The notes under the pieces: model-generated
What the model was told of the DNA's origin: nothing
Database searches by the model: none
The model's input: the letters and a program-made list of their open reading frames with translations, nothing else
NCBI RefSeq assembly: GCF_029871205.1
Contig: NZ_SSOJ01000153.1
Span: 68,931 to 119,233 of the forward strand
Direction: 5' to 3'
Length of the DNA: 50,303 nucleotides
From: Pseudomonas sp. BN417
GTDB taxonomy: Bacteria > Pseudomonadota > Gammaproteobacteria > Pseudomonadales > Pseudomonadaceae
Shown: positions 19,861-30,505 of the stretch, in pieces
Layout: each line of letters opens with the position of its first letter
Position numbering within the stretch: position 1 is the stretch's first letter
Position numbers and translations under genes: made by a program

Positions 19861-20609
19861 AGGGCGATCCCCCGGTGCCAGACCCGCTCGCGGGTCACGG
19901 TGTGGTAAGGCGGACGCGCAAGCTCAAAGGCCATGCTCATGGCGTCGAGCATGCTCCAGAGCACGTCCAGCTTGAATTGCAGGATCTCCAGCATGCGCTG
20001 CTGGGCCTCGAAGGTGCGGTAGTGCGCCAGGGTGATGCGCAGGCCGTGCTCCACGTCACGGCGCGCTTCCTTCAGGCGCTTGCGGAAATAGTCGTAACCG
20101 GCCGGGTCGATCCAGGGGTAGTGCTGCGGCCAGGCATCCAGCCGCGACTGGTGGATCTGCGGAGCGAACAGCTCGGTCAGGGAGCTGCTGGCCGCTTCCT
20201 GCCAGCTGGCGCGGCGGGCGAAGTTGACGTAGGCGTCCACCGCGAAGCGCACGCCGGGCAGCACCAGTTCCTGGGACAGCACCTGCTCACGCTCCAGCCC
20301 CACCGCCTCGGCCAGACGCAGCCAGGCCTCGATGCCGCCTTCCTCGCCGGGGGCGCCGTCGTGGTCAAGGATGCGCTGGATCCATTCGCGGCGGGTGTCG
20401 CGGTCCGGGCAGTTGGCGAGAATGGCGGCGTCCTTCAGCGGGATGCTCACCTGGTAGTAGAAACGGTTGGCCACCCAGCCCTGGATCTGCTCGCGGCTGG
20501 CGCGGCCCTCGTACATGGCACGGTGGTAGGGATGGTGGATGTGGTAGCAGGCGCCCTTGGCGCGCAGGGCCTGCTCGAATTCCGCGGGAGTCATGGCGTG
20601 CTGGCTCAT
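19857..20609 (-). CDS. pqqC: Pyrroloquinoline-quinone synthase PqqC
   Basis: 250 residues from the ATG at 20609 ([15 protein letters not shown]). A longer frame to 20672 runs through REP sequence and is not part of the gene. Family blocks are [42 protein letters not shown] and [17 protein letters not shown]. PqqC catalyses the final ring closure and oxygen-dependent oxidation that yields PQQ. A pair of REP elements separates it from pqqB, and the gap is otherwise short. Confidence 0.94.
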   Translation of the reverse strand: MSQHAMTPAEFEQALRAKGACYHIHHPYHRAMYEGRASREQIQGWVANRFYYQVSIPLKDAAILANCPDRDTRREWIQRILDHDGAPGEEGGIEAWLRLAEAVGLEREQVLSQELVLPGVRFAVDAYVNFARRASWQEAASSSLTELFAPQIHQSRLDAWPQHYPWIDPAGYDYFRKRLKEARRDVEHGLRITLAHYRTFEAQQRMLEILQFKLDVLWSMLDAMSMAFELARPPYHTVTRERVWHRGIAL

Positions 20610-20622
20610 GCTCGGAGTCCTC

Positions 20623-20677
20623 GTAGGGTGCGCTGTGCGCACCGGAAACAGGTCATGGTGCGCACGGCGCACCCTAC
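20623..20677. repeat. REP pair (family 1) overlapping the pqqB stop codon
   Basis: Two 21-base GTAG-headed elements in inverted orientation, GTAG ends outward: 20623-20643 and 20657-20677. Each is GTAG plus the palindrome GGTGCGC...GCGCACC. On the minus strand the TAG of the element at 20657-20677 is the stop codon of pqqB (20674-20676). It lies inside the pqq operon between pqqB and pqqC. Confidence 0.9.
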
Positions 20678-21588
20678 AGTTCGATGCTCATGCCGTCCCA
20701 GGCGACTTCGATGCCGTGGCGGCCGAGTTCAGCGCGCTCGGCGGAATCGACGTCGAGGATGGGATTGGTGTTGTTGATATGGATGAGCACCTTGCGCGGG
20801 CCGGGAATGCCGTCCAGCACCTCGATCATCCCGCCGGAGCCGCTCTGCGGCAGATGGCCCATCTCGCTGCCGAGCTTGTCGCCCACCTCGCAGTGGCGCA
20901 TCTCGTCGTCGCGCCAGAGGGTGCCGTCCACCAACAGGCAGTCGGCGCGGCGCATCCAGGCCAGCAGGCCGTCATCCACCTGGCCGAGGCCTGGGGCGTA
21001 GAACAGCGTGCCGCCGCTCTCCAGGTCCTCGATGAACAGGCCGATATTGTCGCCGGGGTGCGGATTGCCGCGGTGCGGCGAGTAAGGCGGTGCGCTGCTC
21101 AGCAGCGGGATGGCGGTGAAGCGCAGGCCCGCGCAGGCAGGGATGTCGAAGGCCGGGCTGGCGAGGTCGATGGGGTTCCAGATCAGGCCGCCATTCCAGT
21201 GCCGGAGCATGCTGAACAGCGGGAAGCCGCTGGTCAGGTCCTGGTGGACCATCTCAGTGCACCAGACCGGGTGCGGGCAACCTTCACGCAGGCTGAGGAG
21301 GCCGGTGACATGGTCGATCTGGCTGTCCATCAGGATGATCGCGGCGATGCCGGTGTCCCGCAGACGACGCGCCGGCTGCAGGGGCGCAAAGGCTTCCAGC
21401 TGGGCGCGGATATCGGGGGAGGCATTGCACAGCACCCAGTCGCTGCCGCTGGCGCTGAGGGCGATGGAGGACTGGGTGCGTGGCTGGGCGCGCACCTTGC
21501 CGCTGCGCACGCCCCGGCAGTTGCGGCAGTTGCAGTTCCACTGGGGGAAGCCACCACCGGCGGCCGAGCCGAGAATCTGGATATGCAT
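20674..21588 (-). CDS. pqqB: PQQ biosynthesis metallo-hydrolase-fold protein PqqB
   Basis: 304 residues, the standard length. Opens [26 protein letters not shown] with the Cys cluster of PqqB. It carries the beta-lactamase-fold block [14 protein letters not shown]. PqqB is an iron-dependent hydroxylase acting on the tyrosine part of the trimmed Glu-Tyr precursor. The last sense codons read SIEL, and the TAG that follows is contributed by a REP element, so the gene's end has been set by REP insertion. It lies 47 bases downstream of pqqA. Confidence 0.94.
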   Translation of the reverse strand: MHIQILGSAAGGGFPQWNCNCRNCRGVRSGKVRAQPRTQSSIALSASGSDWVLCNASPDIRAQLEAFAPLQPARRLRDTGIAAIILMDSQIDHVTGLLSLREGCPHPVWCTEMVHQDLTSGFPLFSMLRHWNGGLIWNPIDLASPAFDIPACAGLRFTAIPLLSSAPPYSPHRGNPHPGDNIGLFIEDLESGGTLFYAPGLGQVDDGLLAWMRRADCLLVDGTLWRDDEMRHCEVGDKLGSEMGHLPQSGSGGMIEVLDGIPGPRKVLIHINNTNPILDVDSAERAELGRHGIEVAWDGMSIEL

Positions 21589-21635
21589 GGGATGAGCCCT
21601 GGGCGGGGGCCCCGGCAGGGCCGGGGCGATGCGGA

Positions 21636-21707
21636 TCAGCGGTTGGCGAAGTACAGGGTGACTTCGAAACCAATGCGCAGATCGGTAAAGGCGGGTTTAG
21701 TCCACAT
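21636..21707 (-). CDS. pqqA: PQQ precursor peptide PqqA
   Basis: 23 residues: begins [13 protein letters not shown] and ends LYFANR. E15 and Y19 in FEVTLY are the two residues joined by PqqE to become the PQQ skeleton. The ribosome site region is AAGAGGATTGCTCC. First gene of pqqABCDEH. It is preceded by the shared CTACCAA-type operator about 100 bases upstream. Confidence 0.96.
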   Translation of the reverse strand: MWTKPAFTDLRIGFEVTLYFANR

Positions 21708-21802
21708 GGAGCAATCCTCTTGTTATGCCGCCGGAGGATTCCGGCAAGTCCAGTTAAACACCGGCCCGGAGGCGCCCGAATGGTACTTTCGGAGGAGATT
21801 CG

Positions 21803-21820
21803 CTCGTGATTTGGTAGCGG
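21803..21820 (-). promoter_or_regulatory. Shared CTACCAA operator upstream of pqqA
   Basis: Read toward pqqA: CCGCTACCAAATCACGAG, 15 of 18 bases identical to the exaC site. The core is about 104 bases before the pqqA start. A -10-like TAACTG lies at 21752-21757, the same spacing as the TAAGAT at exaC. Binding protein is inferred (ErbR candidate). Confidence 0.6.
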
Positions 21821-21832
21821 GCCGGACCGCCC

Positions 21833-21931
21833 TTGTGGGGGCGATTTCAATCGCCAAGGGCTGCGCAGCAGCCCCCTGCAAGGCCCAGGGGCAGACCTTC
21901 GGCCTGCGCAGCGAATGAATTCGCCCCCCAA
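21833..21931. repeat. Short palindromic repeat P, copy 3
   Basis: Terminal inverted ends with internal hairpins GGGCTGC/GCAGCCC and GCAGACC/GGCCTGC. The first hairpin differs from copies 1 and 2 in both arms, keeping its pairing. Confidence 0.78.
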
Positions 21932-21980
21932 GGTTCGAGTCCCGCCGTGGGCCGCAAGTGTTTCCAGGCTGCGGCTTTTT

Positions 21981-22080
21981 TTGTGGGGGCGATTTCAATC
22001 GCTGACCGGTCCGCAGGACCGGCCTTCGGACTTGCCGGGGGACGCTGCGCATCCCATCGCGAATGAATTCGCCCCCACAA
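21981..22080. repeat. Short palindromic repeat P, copy 4
   Basis: Same inverted ends; internal hairpin CCGGTCC/GGACCGG replaces the GGGCAGC type. Fifty bases from copy 3, so the two form a tandem. Confidence 0.78.
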
Positions 22081-22103
22081 GTAATGGCAGTCATCCAGAC
22101 AAT

Positions 22104-22130
22104 AAAAAACGCGGCCGAAGCCGCGTTTTT
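22104..22130 (-). terminator. Intrinsic terminator of exaC
   Basis: Stem ACGCGGC with GCCGCGT around a four-base loop, with A5-6 on one side and T5 on the other. It can work in both directions and lies 17 bases beyond the exaC stop. Confidence 0.85.
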
Positions 22131-22146
22131 CGTTACCGGGCAGGGA

Positions 22147-23667
<1,521 letters not shown>

Positions 23668-23718
23668 GGCGTTGCTCTCTCTGGTCGGGGCCCGCCCGGG
23701 TGGGCAGGTTGTGGACCG

Positions 23719-23787
23719 ATCTTAGTCAGCCGCCGCGGGGGGCCGGTATGCGCCCATGGCACAGGCCCCCTCGTCATTTGGTAGTAG
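23719..23787 (-). promoter_or_regulatory. exaC promoter region with shared operator
   Basis: Read toward exaC: operator CTACTACCAAATGACGAG at 23770-23787 and a -10-like TAAGAT at 23719-23724. The core is 54 bases upstream of the hexamer, a geometry suited to an activator bound upstream of the polymerase. Confidence 0.55.
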
Positions 23788-23813
23788 ATGGCCGACCGCT
23801 CTGGCCCGGCCCT

Positions 23814-25397
23814 TCAGACCTTGGCCAGGACCTCCCGGCGGCTGGCTCGCGGCACCGGCGCGGCGGCCTGTTCCGGCCGATAGCCCAGGCGCAGGCCGCC
23901 CCAGTGGCGGCCCTGGACGAAGATCGGCACCGACAGGTCGTGCATCAGCTCGCCGGTATCGCGGGTGTAGGTCTGCAACAGCAGCGGCTGCTGGTGGCTG
24001 CCGCAGCGGATACCGGTGCGGTCGTTGAACATGCGCTTGCTGCGGCTGCGGGCCATGTCCCGTTCCGGATCGCCGCTGGGTGCCTCGCTGAACGCCTGGT
24101 TATGGGTGGGCACATAGCCCTCCGCCGTACAGGCAATGGCGAACACCAGTCCTCCGTGGTCCTTGAGCAGTGGTTCCTGAATGGCCGGCAGCACCTGGTC
24201 GGTGTAGCGGTCGAAGCGCGAGCCGTATTTCTGCGGGTAGGTCCCGGGCACCACCTGGAAGCGGCGGTCGAACAGGTCATCGAGGCTGATGCGGCCGTCG
24301 CGCACGTCCCGCTCGAAGCGTTCGGCGATGGCCGCCGCGCCCTGTCGAGCGAGGTCGTAGACCCGCTGGTGGTAATCATCCAGGCCCACTTCGGCCAGGC
24401 GCTCGCTGATGGTCTCGGCCTGCCCTTCCAGCTGCCCGGCGGCTTCGGCCAGGCGGCGGGTCTGTTCGTCGCTGACGCCCAGGTCGCTGCGCACCTGCCC
24501 CACCGCCTCGAACAGGTGGGCCAGCTGGTCCCGATTGGTCCGCGCGCCCCGGGCGATCTCGTCCACCTGGCCTTCCACGGCTGCGGCAAGGCCGGCGATC
24601 TTCTCCAGCTGGTGGCCGGTCAGTTCCACCTGGCCGACGCCGGCGTCGAGGTCGGCGGAGAGCTGGCTGATCTGTTCCACCACATCCATGGTCTGACGCT
24701 GGATATCGGCCACCATCTGCCCCACCTCGCCCGTGGCGCTGGCGGTGCGCCCGGCCAGGCCGCGTACTTCATCCGCCACCACGGCGAAGCCCCGGCCATG
24801 CTCGCCGGCCCGCGCGGCTTCGATGGCGGCATTCAGGGCCAGCAGGTTGGTCTGGCTGGCGATGGACTGGATCACCTGGGCCACCTGCTGGATTTCCTCG
24901 CTGCGCTGGCTGAGGGCGGCGATCAGCTCGCGGCTGGCGCCAGCCCTGGCGCTCAACTGGTGCATCAGGTCGATGGCCTGGCGCAGCACCTCGCGGCCTT
25001 CGTCGCTGCTGCGGCGGGCGTCATGGGCGGCGGCGAAGGCCTGCTGGCTGAGTTCCGAGGTGGCGGCCTCGGTGGCGATCATCGCCTCGGCGCTGCCGAC
25101 AATGCGCTCGGCGGCCTGAAGCTGGGATTGCAGGCGCTCGGCCAGGCGGTCCACCGAGTAGGCCACCCCGGCGGCGGAGAGCGCATTGTGGCTGGTGCTG
25201 CGGGACAGGTCGCGGGTGAGCCGCGCCACATCGGTGCCCTCCCCCGTGGCCGTCGGCGGAGCGGCTACGCCCTTGCGCCAGAACAACCAGGGCACCGCCA
25301 GGCACAGGGCTATGCCGAGCCAGGGCGGCAATCCCGCCAGCGCCACGGTACCGGCGAGGAGGAGGATCAGCAGGCTTTGGAACAGGCAGTTGCGCAT
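23814..25397 (-). CDS. Methyl-accepting chemotaxis protein with C-terminal sensor-like domain
   Basis: 527 residues. Two closely spaced hydrophobic segments (about 5-22 and 24-41) leave almost no periplasmic loop. A coiled signalling domain follows; its hairpin tip is [39 protein letters not shown]. After residue 350 comes a separate domain ([17 protein letters not shown], ... [33 protein letters not shown]) that resembles the cache-like sensor found at the C-terminus of some proteobacterial chemoreceptors. It probably senses a cytoplasmic cue. Position between exaC and exaA, plus a shared operator upstream, suggests taxis linked to alcohol oxidation. Confidence 0.88.
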   Translation of the reverse strand: MRNCLFQSLLILLLAGTVALAGLPPWLGIALCLAVPWLFWRKGVAAPPTATGEGTDVARLTRDLSRSTSHNALSAAGVAYSVDRLAERLQSQLQAAERIVGSAEAMIATEAATSELSQQAFAAAHDARRSSDEGREVLRQAIDLMHQLSARAGASRELIAALSQRSEEIQQVAQVIQSIASQTNLLALNAAIEAARAGEHGRGFAVVADEVRGLAGRTASATGEVGQMVADIQRQTMDVVEQISQLSADLDAGVGQVELTGHQLEKIAGLAAAVEGQVDEIARGARTNRDQLAHLFEAVGQVRSDLGVSDEQTRRLAEAAGQLEGQAETISERLAEVGLDDYHQRVYDLARQGAAAIAERFERDVRDGRISLDDLFDRRFQVVPGTYPQKYGSRFDRYTDQVLPAIQEPLLKDHGGLVFAIACTAEGYVPTHNQAFSEAPSGDPERDMARSRSKRMFNDRTGIRCGSHQQPLLLQTYTRDTGELMHDLSVPIFVQGRHWGGLRLGYRPEQAAAPVPRASRREVLAKV

Positions 25398-25478
25398 TTC
25401 ATACCCCTTGATGCTTGGCGCCGGGGCGCCTTGTCATTGTTCTGCGGGTATTAAGCGGCCTCTGGCCAGTACAAGGCC

Positions 25479-25496
25479 ATGGTTCCTTGGTCGTAG
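25479..25496 (-). promoter_or_regulatory. Shared operator upstream of the chemoreceptor gene
   Basis: Read toward the gene: CTACGACCAAGGAACCAT. This matches the pedF site (CTACTACCAAGGGAGGAG) in 12 of 18 positions, including ACCAAGG. It is about 90 bases before the start, with a TTAATA/TAATAC -10-like sequence at 25447-25454. Confidence 0.45.
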
Positions 25497-25507
25497 AAAA
25501 GCCCCTT

Positions 25508-25560
25508 GTAGGAGCGAGCTTGCTCGCGAAGATCTGATCGCGAGCAGGCCCGCTTCTACA
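25508..25560. repeat. REP pair, family 3
   Basis: GTAGGAGCGAGCTTGCTCGC at 25508-25527 with an inverted partner ending CGCTTCTAC at 25560. This is a common Pseudomonas REP sequence. Confidence 0.75.
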
Positions 25561-25605
25561 TCGATTGCAACCCAACGACAGCCGGCAACGACGTCACAAG
25601 GGAAT

Positions 25606-25637
25606 GTTGGGCTTCGCTTCGCTCTGCACCAACCTAC
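25606..25637. repeat. Single REP element, family 2
   Basis: GTTGGGCTTCGCTTCG...AACCTAC, related to the pair at 9724-9820; GTAG head on the minus strand. Confidence 0.65.
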
Positions 25638-25664
25638 GAAAAGCAAAAGCCCGCCGGAGCGGGC
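25638..25664 (-). terminator. Intrinsic terminator of exaA
   Basis: GCCCGC/GCGGGC stem with a CGGA loop. On the minus strand it is followed by TTTTGCTTTTC. It lies 12 bases past the exaA stop. Confidence 0.8.
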
Positions 25665-25675
25665 CTTGCCGGGGA

Positions 25676-27460
25676 TCAGCGCTTGGCCACCGCCTCCGCC
25701 TTCGGCAGCTTGAAGGTCCAGAGCATGCCGCCCTGGTTCAGGTCCTTGATGCGCTTGGCCACTTCGCCACCCCAGAGCGGTACGGCGCCGCCCCAGCCGG
25801 AAAGCACCGACACGTACTGTTCGCCGTCCATCTCCCAGGTGATGGGCGAGCCGATCACGCCGGAACCGGTGTTGAACTCATAGAGCTTCTTGCCGGACTT
25901 GGCGTCGAACGCCATCAGGTAACCCTCGGGGTTGCCGGTGAACACCAGGTTGCCCTTGGTGGCGAGCACCCCGCCCCAGAGCGGCGCGTAGTTCTTGTAG
26001 CGCCAGACTTCCTTGCCGCTCTTCGGGTCGATGGCGCGCAGCACGCCGATGTAGTCCTCGTTCAGCGGCTTGATGGTGAAGCCCGCGCCGAGGTAGGCCG
26101 CGCCCTTCTTGTAGGCGATGTTCTCGTTCCACATGTCCATGCCCCACTCGTTGGACGGGACATAGAACAGGCCGGTGTCCTGGCTGTAGGCCATGGGCAT
26201 CCAGTTCTTGCCGCCGAGGAAGGACGGCGCGACGAACACCGAGCTGCCGTGCTTGCCGTCGGCAGCGGGCGCGCCGGGGCGCTTGGCATCGTCGTAGATC
26301 GGCCGGCCGTCCTTGTCCAGGCCCTTGGCCCAGGTCACCACGTCGACGAAGGGGAAGCCGCGGATGAACTTGCCGTTGGTGCGGTCCAGCACATAGAAGA
26401 AGCCGTTGCGGTCGGCGGTGGCCGCGGCCTTCACTGTCTTGCCGCCGTCCTGGTAGTTGAAGGACACCAGTTCGTTGACGCCGTCGAAGTCCCAGCCGTC
26501 GTGCGGGGTGGTCTGGAAGTGCCACTTGATCGAGCCGTCGTCCGGGTTGAGCGCCAGGCGCGAGGACGAATACAGGTTGTCACCCGGACGCAGGTGGGAG
26601 TTCCACGGCGAGGGGTTGCCGGTGCCGAACAGCAGCGAGTCGGTCTCCGGGTCGTAGTAGCCGCCCAGCCAGGGCGCGGCGCCACCGGTCTTCCACAGGT
26701 CGCCGGGCCAGGTCTTGCCGGCCTCGCCGCCGGAGATGCCGCTTTCGACCTTCTTGCCGTCCTTGTAGACGTAGCCCATGTGGCCTTCCACGGTGGGACG
26801 GGTCCAGAGCAGCTCGCCGTTGTTCGGGTCGTAGGCCTCGATCTTGCCCACCACGCCGAACTCGCCGCCGGCGACCCCGGTGATCAGCTTGCCCTTGACC
26901 ACCAGCGGTGCGGCGGAGATGGAGTAGCCGGCCTTGTAGTCGGCAACCGTCTTGCGCCAGACCACCTTGCCGGTGTCCTTGTTCAGCGCCACCAGCTTGG
27001 CGTCCAGGGTGCCGAAGATCACCAGGTCGCCGTACAGGGCAACGCCGCGGTTGATCACGTCGCAGCAGGGCATGATGCCGTCGGGCAGGCGGGCGTCGTA
27101 CTGCCAGAGTTTCTTGCCGGTGCGCGCATCCACCGCGAACACCCGGGAGTAGGAGCCGGTGACATAGATCACGCCGTCCTTGACCAGGGGCTGGGCCTGC
27201 TGGCCGCGCTGCTTCTCGCCGCCGAAGGACAGCGCCCAGACCGGGCGCAGCTGCTGAACGTTGTCGCTGTTGAGGGCGGCCAGGGTGCTGTAGCGCTGTC
27301 CCTGCAGGCCCAGGCCGTTGGTGACCACTTCGCCGGTGGACTTGGCGTCATCGAGGATTTCTTCGTCGGTGACACCGGCCAGGGCCAGGCTGCTGGACAG
27401 CGCCATGGCGACGCACAGCAGCGTCCGGGCGAAAGGCTGGTAGGGTGTGGCGAGCTTCAT
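25676..27460 (-). CDS. exaA: PQQ-dependent ethanol dehydrogenase (quinoprotein)
   Basis: 594 residues from the ATG at 27460 (AGAGG upstream); the longer frame to 27673 is not coding. Signal peptide about 1-28 (ends SLALAG). Eight-bladed propeller with tryptophan-docking repeats (for example [11 protein letters not shown] and [16 protein letters not shown]). The vicinal cysteine pair is in IMPCCDVI. The likely catalytic aspartate is D324 in [11 protein letters not shown], and a second Asp follows at D326. The periplasmic enzyme oxidises ethanol and other alcohols to aldehydes and reduces cytochrome PedF. Very similar in visible blocks to P. aeruginosa ExaA. The exaDE-type regulators that flank exaA in P. 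aeruginosa are not in the window. Confidence 0.94.
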   Translation of the reverse strand: MKLATPYQPFARTLLCVAMALSSSLALAGVTDEEILDDAKSTGEVVTNGLGLQGQRYSTLAALNSDNVQQLRPVWALSFGGEKQRGQQAQPLVKDGVIYVTGSYSRVFAVDARTGKKLWQYDARLPDGIMPCCDVINRGVALYGDLVIFGTLDAKLVALNKDTGKVVWRKTVADYKAGYSISAAPLVVKGKLITGVAGGEFGVVGKIEAYDPNNGELLWTRPTVEGHMGYVYKDGKKVESGISGGEAGKTWPGDLWKTGGAAPWLGGYYDPETDSLLFGTGNPSPWNSHLRPGDNLYSSSRLALNPDDGSIKWHFQTTPHDGWDFDGVNELVSFNYQDGGKTVKAAATADRNGFFYVLDRTNGKFIRGFPFVDVVTWAKGLDKDGRPIYDDAKRPGAPAADGKHGSSVFVAPSFLGGKNWMPMAYSQDTGLFYVPSNEWGMDMWNENIAYKKGAAYLGAGFTIKPLNEDYIGVLRAIDPKSGKEVWRYKNYAPLWGGVLATKGNLVFTGNPEGYLMAFDAKSGKKLYEFNTGSGVIGSPITWEMDGEQYVSVLSGWGGAVPLWGGEVAKRIKDLNQGGMLWTFKLPKAEAVAKR

Positions 27461-27569
27461 TGCGGCTACCTCTGCGGGCTTGTTGTTGTGATCCGGGAAA
27501 ATTTCCCGGTCTGCCGCAAATTCTTGGTTTGCCGACGATGGCCAACAATTGGACGCAGTGCGGATTTTC

Positions 27570-27587
27570 CTCCTCCGTTGGTAGCAA
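27570..27587 (-). promoter_or_regulatory. Shared operator upstream of exaA
   Basis: Read toward exaA: TTGCTACCAACGGAGGAG. The GGAGGAG half is identical to the pedF site. Core about 118 bases before the exaA start; AAGAAT at 27521-27526 is a weak -10 candidate at the common spacing. Confidence 0.55.
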
Positions 27588-27687
27588 TACCGATCCGTCC
27601 CTGCATACTTCAGCTGCCGATTGTGCGGTGGCACCTGGCACTGGCAGACTGCCGCCCCTGCTCCGCTATCCAATGCCCCCGGGACCT

Positions 27688-28701
27688 ATGCAACTCTTCA
27701 CTGATCGTCAACTGCTACTGGCCAGTTGGGCCATCGTCCTCATCGGCCTGCTGCTGGTGCTGCCCTTCCACCTGCTGCCATCCCTGCTGTCGGGCCTGCT
27801 GGTCTATGAACTGGTGATCAACCTGGCCCCGCGCCTGCAGCCGGTGATCCCCGGGGGGCGCCGCGCCCGCTGGCTGGCGGTGGCGCTGCTGGGCACCCTG
27901 GTGGTGAGCATGCTGTCGCTGTTCTTCGTCTGGATCGGCGGTGTGGTGACGCAGGAATTGCGCAACCCCGGCCAGTTGCTGGAAAAATTCATCGTCCTGA
28001 CCGAACAGGCCCGGGCACAGTTGCCGGCCTCTGTCGAGAACTACCTGCCGGCCAGCGCCGATGACCTGCGCCGCGAACTGATGGACTGGCTGCGGGACCA
28101 CGTCGGCCAGCTGCAACTGCTGGGCAAGGGCGCAGCGCATACCTTCGTGACCATGCTGATCGGCATGATCCTGGGCGCCATCATCGCCCTGCAGCCCATT
28201 CCCAATTTCGAGACAGTGCGCCCGCTCAGCCGCCTGCTGCTTGAGCGCATGGCCCTGCTGGTGACCGCGTTCCGCAACATCGTCTTCGCGCAGATCAAGA
28301 TTTCCCTGGTCAACACCACACTCACCGGCATCTTCCTCGGCGTGGTGCTGCCGTTGATGGACATCCACCTGCCGCTGACCAAGGTGCTGATCCTGCTGAC
28401 GTTCATCCTCGGACTGCTGCCGGTGATCGGCAACCTGATGTCCAACACCCTGATCTTCATCGCCGGATTCTCGGTATCCCTCTGGGTGGCGGTCGGCGCC
28501 CTGGGCTACCTGATCGCCATTCACAAGCTGGAATACTTCCTCAACGCGCGCATCGTCGGCGGCCAGATCAGCGCCAGGGCCTGGGAGCTGCTGCTGGCGA
28601 TGCTGGCGTTCGAGTCGATCTTCGGCCTGCAGGGACTGGTGGCGGCGCCCATCTATTACGCCTACCTCAAGAGCGAGCTGAAGCACGCGGAGTTGGTATA
28701 G
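27688..28701 (+). CDS. AI-2E family membrane permease
   Basis: 337 residues (or 342 from an in-frame ATG at 27673; neither start has a strong ribosome site). Hydrophobic helices flank a soluble region about 90-135. C-terminal blocks ILLTFILGLLPVIGNLMSNTLIF and FGLQGLVAAPIYYAYLKSEL match the AI-2E/PerM family (Pfam 01594). Family members include TqsA and Na+/H+ antiporter-like proteins, so the substrate is unknown. It is divergent from exaA across 227 bases and convergent with the accessory hydrolase gene. Confidence 0.82.
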   Translation: MQLFTDRQLLLASWAIVLIGLLLVLPFHLLPSLLSGLLVYELVINLAPRLQPVIPGGRRARWLAVALLGTLVVSMLSLFFVWIGGVVTQELRNPGQLLEKFIVLTEQARAQLPASVENYLPASADDLRRELMDWLRDHVGQLQLLGKGAAHTFVTMLIGMILGAIIALQPIPNFETVRPLSRLLLERMALLVTAFRNIVFAQIKISLVNTTLTGIFLGVVLPLMDIHLPLTKVLILLTFILGLLPVIGNLMSNTLIFIAGFSVSLWVAVGALGYLIAIHKLEYFLNARIVGGQISARAWELLLAMLAFESIFGLQGLVAAPIYYAYLKSELKHAELV

Positions 28702-28718
28702 CGCCGAGCACTGTCATC

Positions 28719-28791
28719 GGTGCGCACAGCGCACCCTACGGGGTGTGCGCCCAATACCCGGTGTTCGACCGTAGGGTGCGCCGCGCGCACC
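28719..28791. repeat. REP pair (family 1) between convergent genes
   Basis: Elements at 28719-28739 and 28771-28791 in inverted orientation with the GTAG ends facing inward. They fill the gap between the permease and the hydrolase ends. Confidence 0.88.
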
Positions 28792-28798
28792 AGCACAC

Positions 28799-29734
28799 TC
28801 ACTCCGCCGCGCTATCCACCCTCGGCAACCGCTCCGCCTCATACCGCGGATAGAGATGGCTGACGCTGCGGATGAGCTCGTAGCGACTCAGGTTCACCGA
28901 GGCGAAGCGTTCGGGGATGGGCGCGCGAATCACCTCGTTCATGTCCTCCCCTTTCCCTGCCGCGTCCCGCAGCAGGCCATCCAGCCAACCCAGGTAGTCG
29001 CGCATCTGCACGAAGGGCGCCGGCTCCGCGCTGATGGGGCCGTGGCCCGGCACCAGCACCTTCCACGGCAATGCAGCCAGGGTGTCGAGGTCGGCCAGCC
29101 AGGTGTCCAGGCCGGGGCTGTTGGGCGTGGTCAGGGCTCGCTGGTAGAACACCAGGTCGCCGGCGAAGAGCACGCCGGTGCTTTCATCCAGCACGGCCAG
29201 GTCCGCGTTTGTGTGGCCATGCAAGCCAAGCAGGCGCAAACGGTGGCCACCGACCTGGCGAACGCCGGGCTCGACCGTCTCGCTCGGCAACAGCACCTCG
29301 GTGCCACGCATCCAGTCGCCTACCAGGCGGTACATGTTTTCCGCCATGGCCTCGCCCTGCTCCTGCAGCAGCGTGCGGGTCCCGGCCAGGGCGGCGATGG
29401 GCACATCGGCGAAGGCCTGGTTGCCCAGCACATGGTCCGGGTGGTGGTGGGTGAGCAGCATCAGCACCACCGGCTGCTCGGTGACGCCGGCGATGGCCCG
29501 GCGCATGGCCTCGCCATAGGCCTTCGAGGGGCCACTGTCGATCACCACCACGCCATCGCCCGTGACGATGAAGGCGGTGTTGACGATGTTGCCGCCGTTG
29601 GCCTTGTCGAAGTTGCCGGTGCTGCCTTCCAGCAGCCAGGTGCCGTCGGCGATCTGCCGGGGCTTCAGCGAATAGTCCTGGCTGGCCTGGGCGGCAAACG
29701 CCAGGCAGGCCAGCAGTATGATGATCAGTCGCAT
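28799..29734 (-). CDS. Quinoprotein relay system zinc metallohydrolase (MBL fold)
   Basis: 311 residues from the ATG at 29734, with AAGGAGG upstream. Signal peptide about 1-18 (MRLIIILLACLAFAAQAS). The zinc motif is LTHHHPDHVLGN, with later ligands in LGLHGHTNADLAV, FAGDLVF and VPGHGPIS. It belongs to the metallohydrolase family found beside PQQ dehydrogenases and SoxYZ-like carriers; the chemistry is not established. Last gene of a leftward operon pedF, binding protein, SoxYZ-like, hydrolase, with gaps under 15 bases. Confidence 0.88.
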   Translation of the reverse strand: MRLIIILLACLAFAAQASQDYSLKPRQIADGTWLLEGSTGNFDKANGGNIVNTAFIVTGDGVVVIDSGPSKAYGEAMRRAIAGVTEQPVVLMLLTHHHPDHVLGNQAFADVPIAALAGTRTLLQEQGEAMAENMYRLVGDWMRGTEVLLPSETVEPGVRQVGGHRLRLLGLHGHTNADLAVLDESTGVLFAGDLVFYQRALTTPNSPGLDTWLADLDTLAALPWKVLVPGHGPISAEPAPFVQMRDYLGWLDGLLRDAAGKGEDMNEVIRAPIPERFASVNLSRYELIRSVSHLYPRYEAERLPRVDSAAE

Positions 29735-29745
29735 CGCCCCCCTCC

Positions 29746-30492
29746 TTAGAAACTGGCCTCGAACTCGTTGCCATTGTTGTCCCGCAGCCACAGCCGCGCC
29801 TGCTCCCTGCCCTGCACCTCCAGGCTGATGGTGGGGTTCTCGCTGACCGCCGGGAACAGCTCCAGGGTCGCCAGGGGCTGGCCATCGGCATCGCGGAGCT
29901 CGGCCTGGTTGAGGAAGAATTCGGGAATGCCGCCGGTGAGGCCGTTGTCCATGGGGTGGTCGATGCGCACGCGCAGGCGGCTGCCGTCGCCCTGGGGAAA
30001 GCGTCCGCCATGCACCTGGCCGAGGCGATCCTCCCAGCCGGCCTGGGCACGCACCAGGCTCGGCGCGGTGCAACCGCCGCCGGCGGCGTCGATGCGGGTC
30101 GAGCCGATGTGCCAGAGGCCGTCGCGGGTCAGCACGGCGGCGCGGATGGGCGTGGCCTGCTCGATGCGGATACGGATCGCGAGCAGCGGCGCCACCCGCT
30201 CGCCCGGCTGGAAGACGAATATCTGCGGGATGGGATTGAGCTCGGCCCAGGCCATGATCTTCACCACCTGCCCGGCCAGGGCGCGGGCATCCACCTGGAT
30301 CGGCACCTGGCGCGCGTCCTCGGCGAAGGGCGGCGCTTCCAGCACCACCCCGGGGTCATGGACGAAGGGCTGGCCGCCGAGCAGGCGCTGGTGGAAGTAG
30401 TCCCACATCACCGACTCCACCGGATCCTGCGCGGCCCATGAGGGCGCGGCGCAGCCCAGTATTCCCAACAGCAACAACGAACGCCTGTGCAT
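29746..30492 (-). CDS. Quinoprotein dehydrogenase-associated SoxYZ-like carrier
   Basis: 248 residues. Signal peptide 1-20 (MHRRSLLLLGILGCAAPSWA). A SoxY-like part precedes a lone cysteine in DAAGGGCTAPS, the counterpart of the SoxY carrier cysteine. The C-terminal half, from about 155, is SoxZ-like (RVRIDHPMDNGL). SoxYZ carries sulfur intermediates in thiosulfate oxidation. The fused form beside PQQ enzymes is a recognised subfamily of unknown cargo. It sits 11 bases before the hydrolase gene. Confidence 0.86.
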   Translation of the reverse strand: MHRRSLLLLGILGCAAPSWAAQDPVESVMWDYFHQRLLGGQPFVHDPGVVLEAPPFAEDARQVPIQVDARALAGQVVKIMAWAELNPIPQIFVFQPGERVAPLLAIRIRIEQATPIRAAVLTRDGLWHIGSTRIDAAGGGCTAPSLVRAQAGWEDRLGQVHGGRFPQGDGSRLRVRIDHPMDNGLTGGIPEFFLNQAELRDADGQPLATLELFPAVSENPTISLEVQGREQARLWLRDNNGNEFEASF

Positions 30493-30505
30493 CCCGCACC
30501 TCCGG

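Noticed and set aside
20610-20672. N-terminal extension of pqqC
   Set aside because: The extra residues ([20 protein letters not shown]) are translated REP sequence; the family start is at 20609.
21930-21946. GGTTCGAGTCC resembling a tRNA T-arm, followed by GGCTGCGGCTTTTTTT
   Set aside because: Only two base pairs can form on either side of the loop, and no acceptor, D or anticodon arm can be found upstream, where a P-type repeat lies instead.
27461-27673. N-terminal extension of exaA
   Set aside because: The signal peptide begins at 27460 and the extension would cover the shared operator and promoter.
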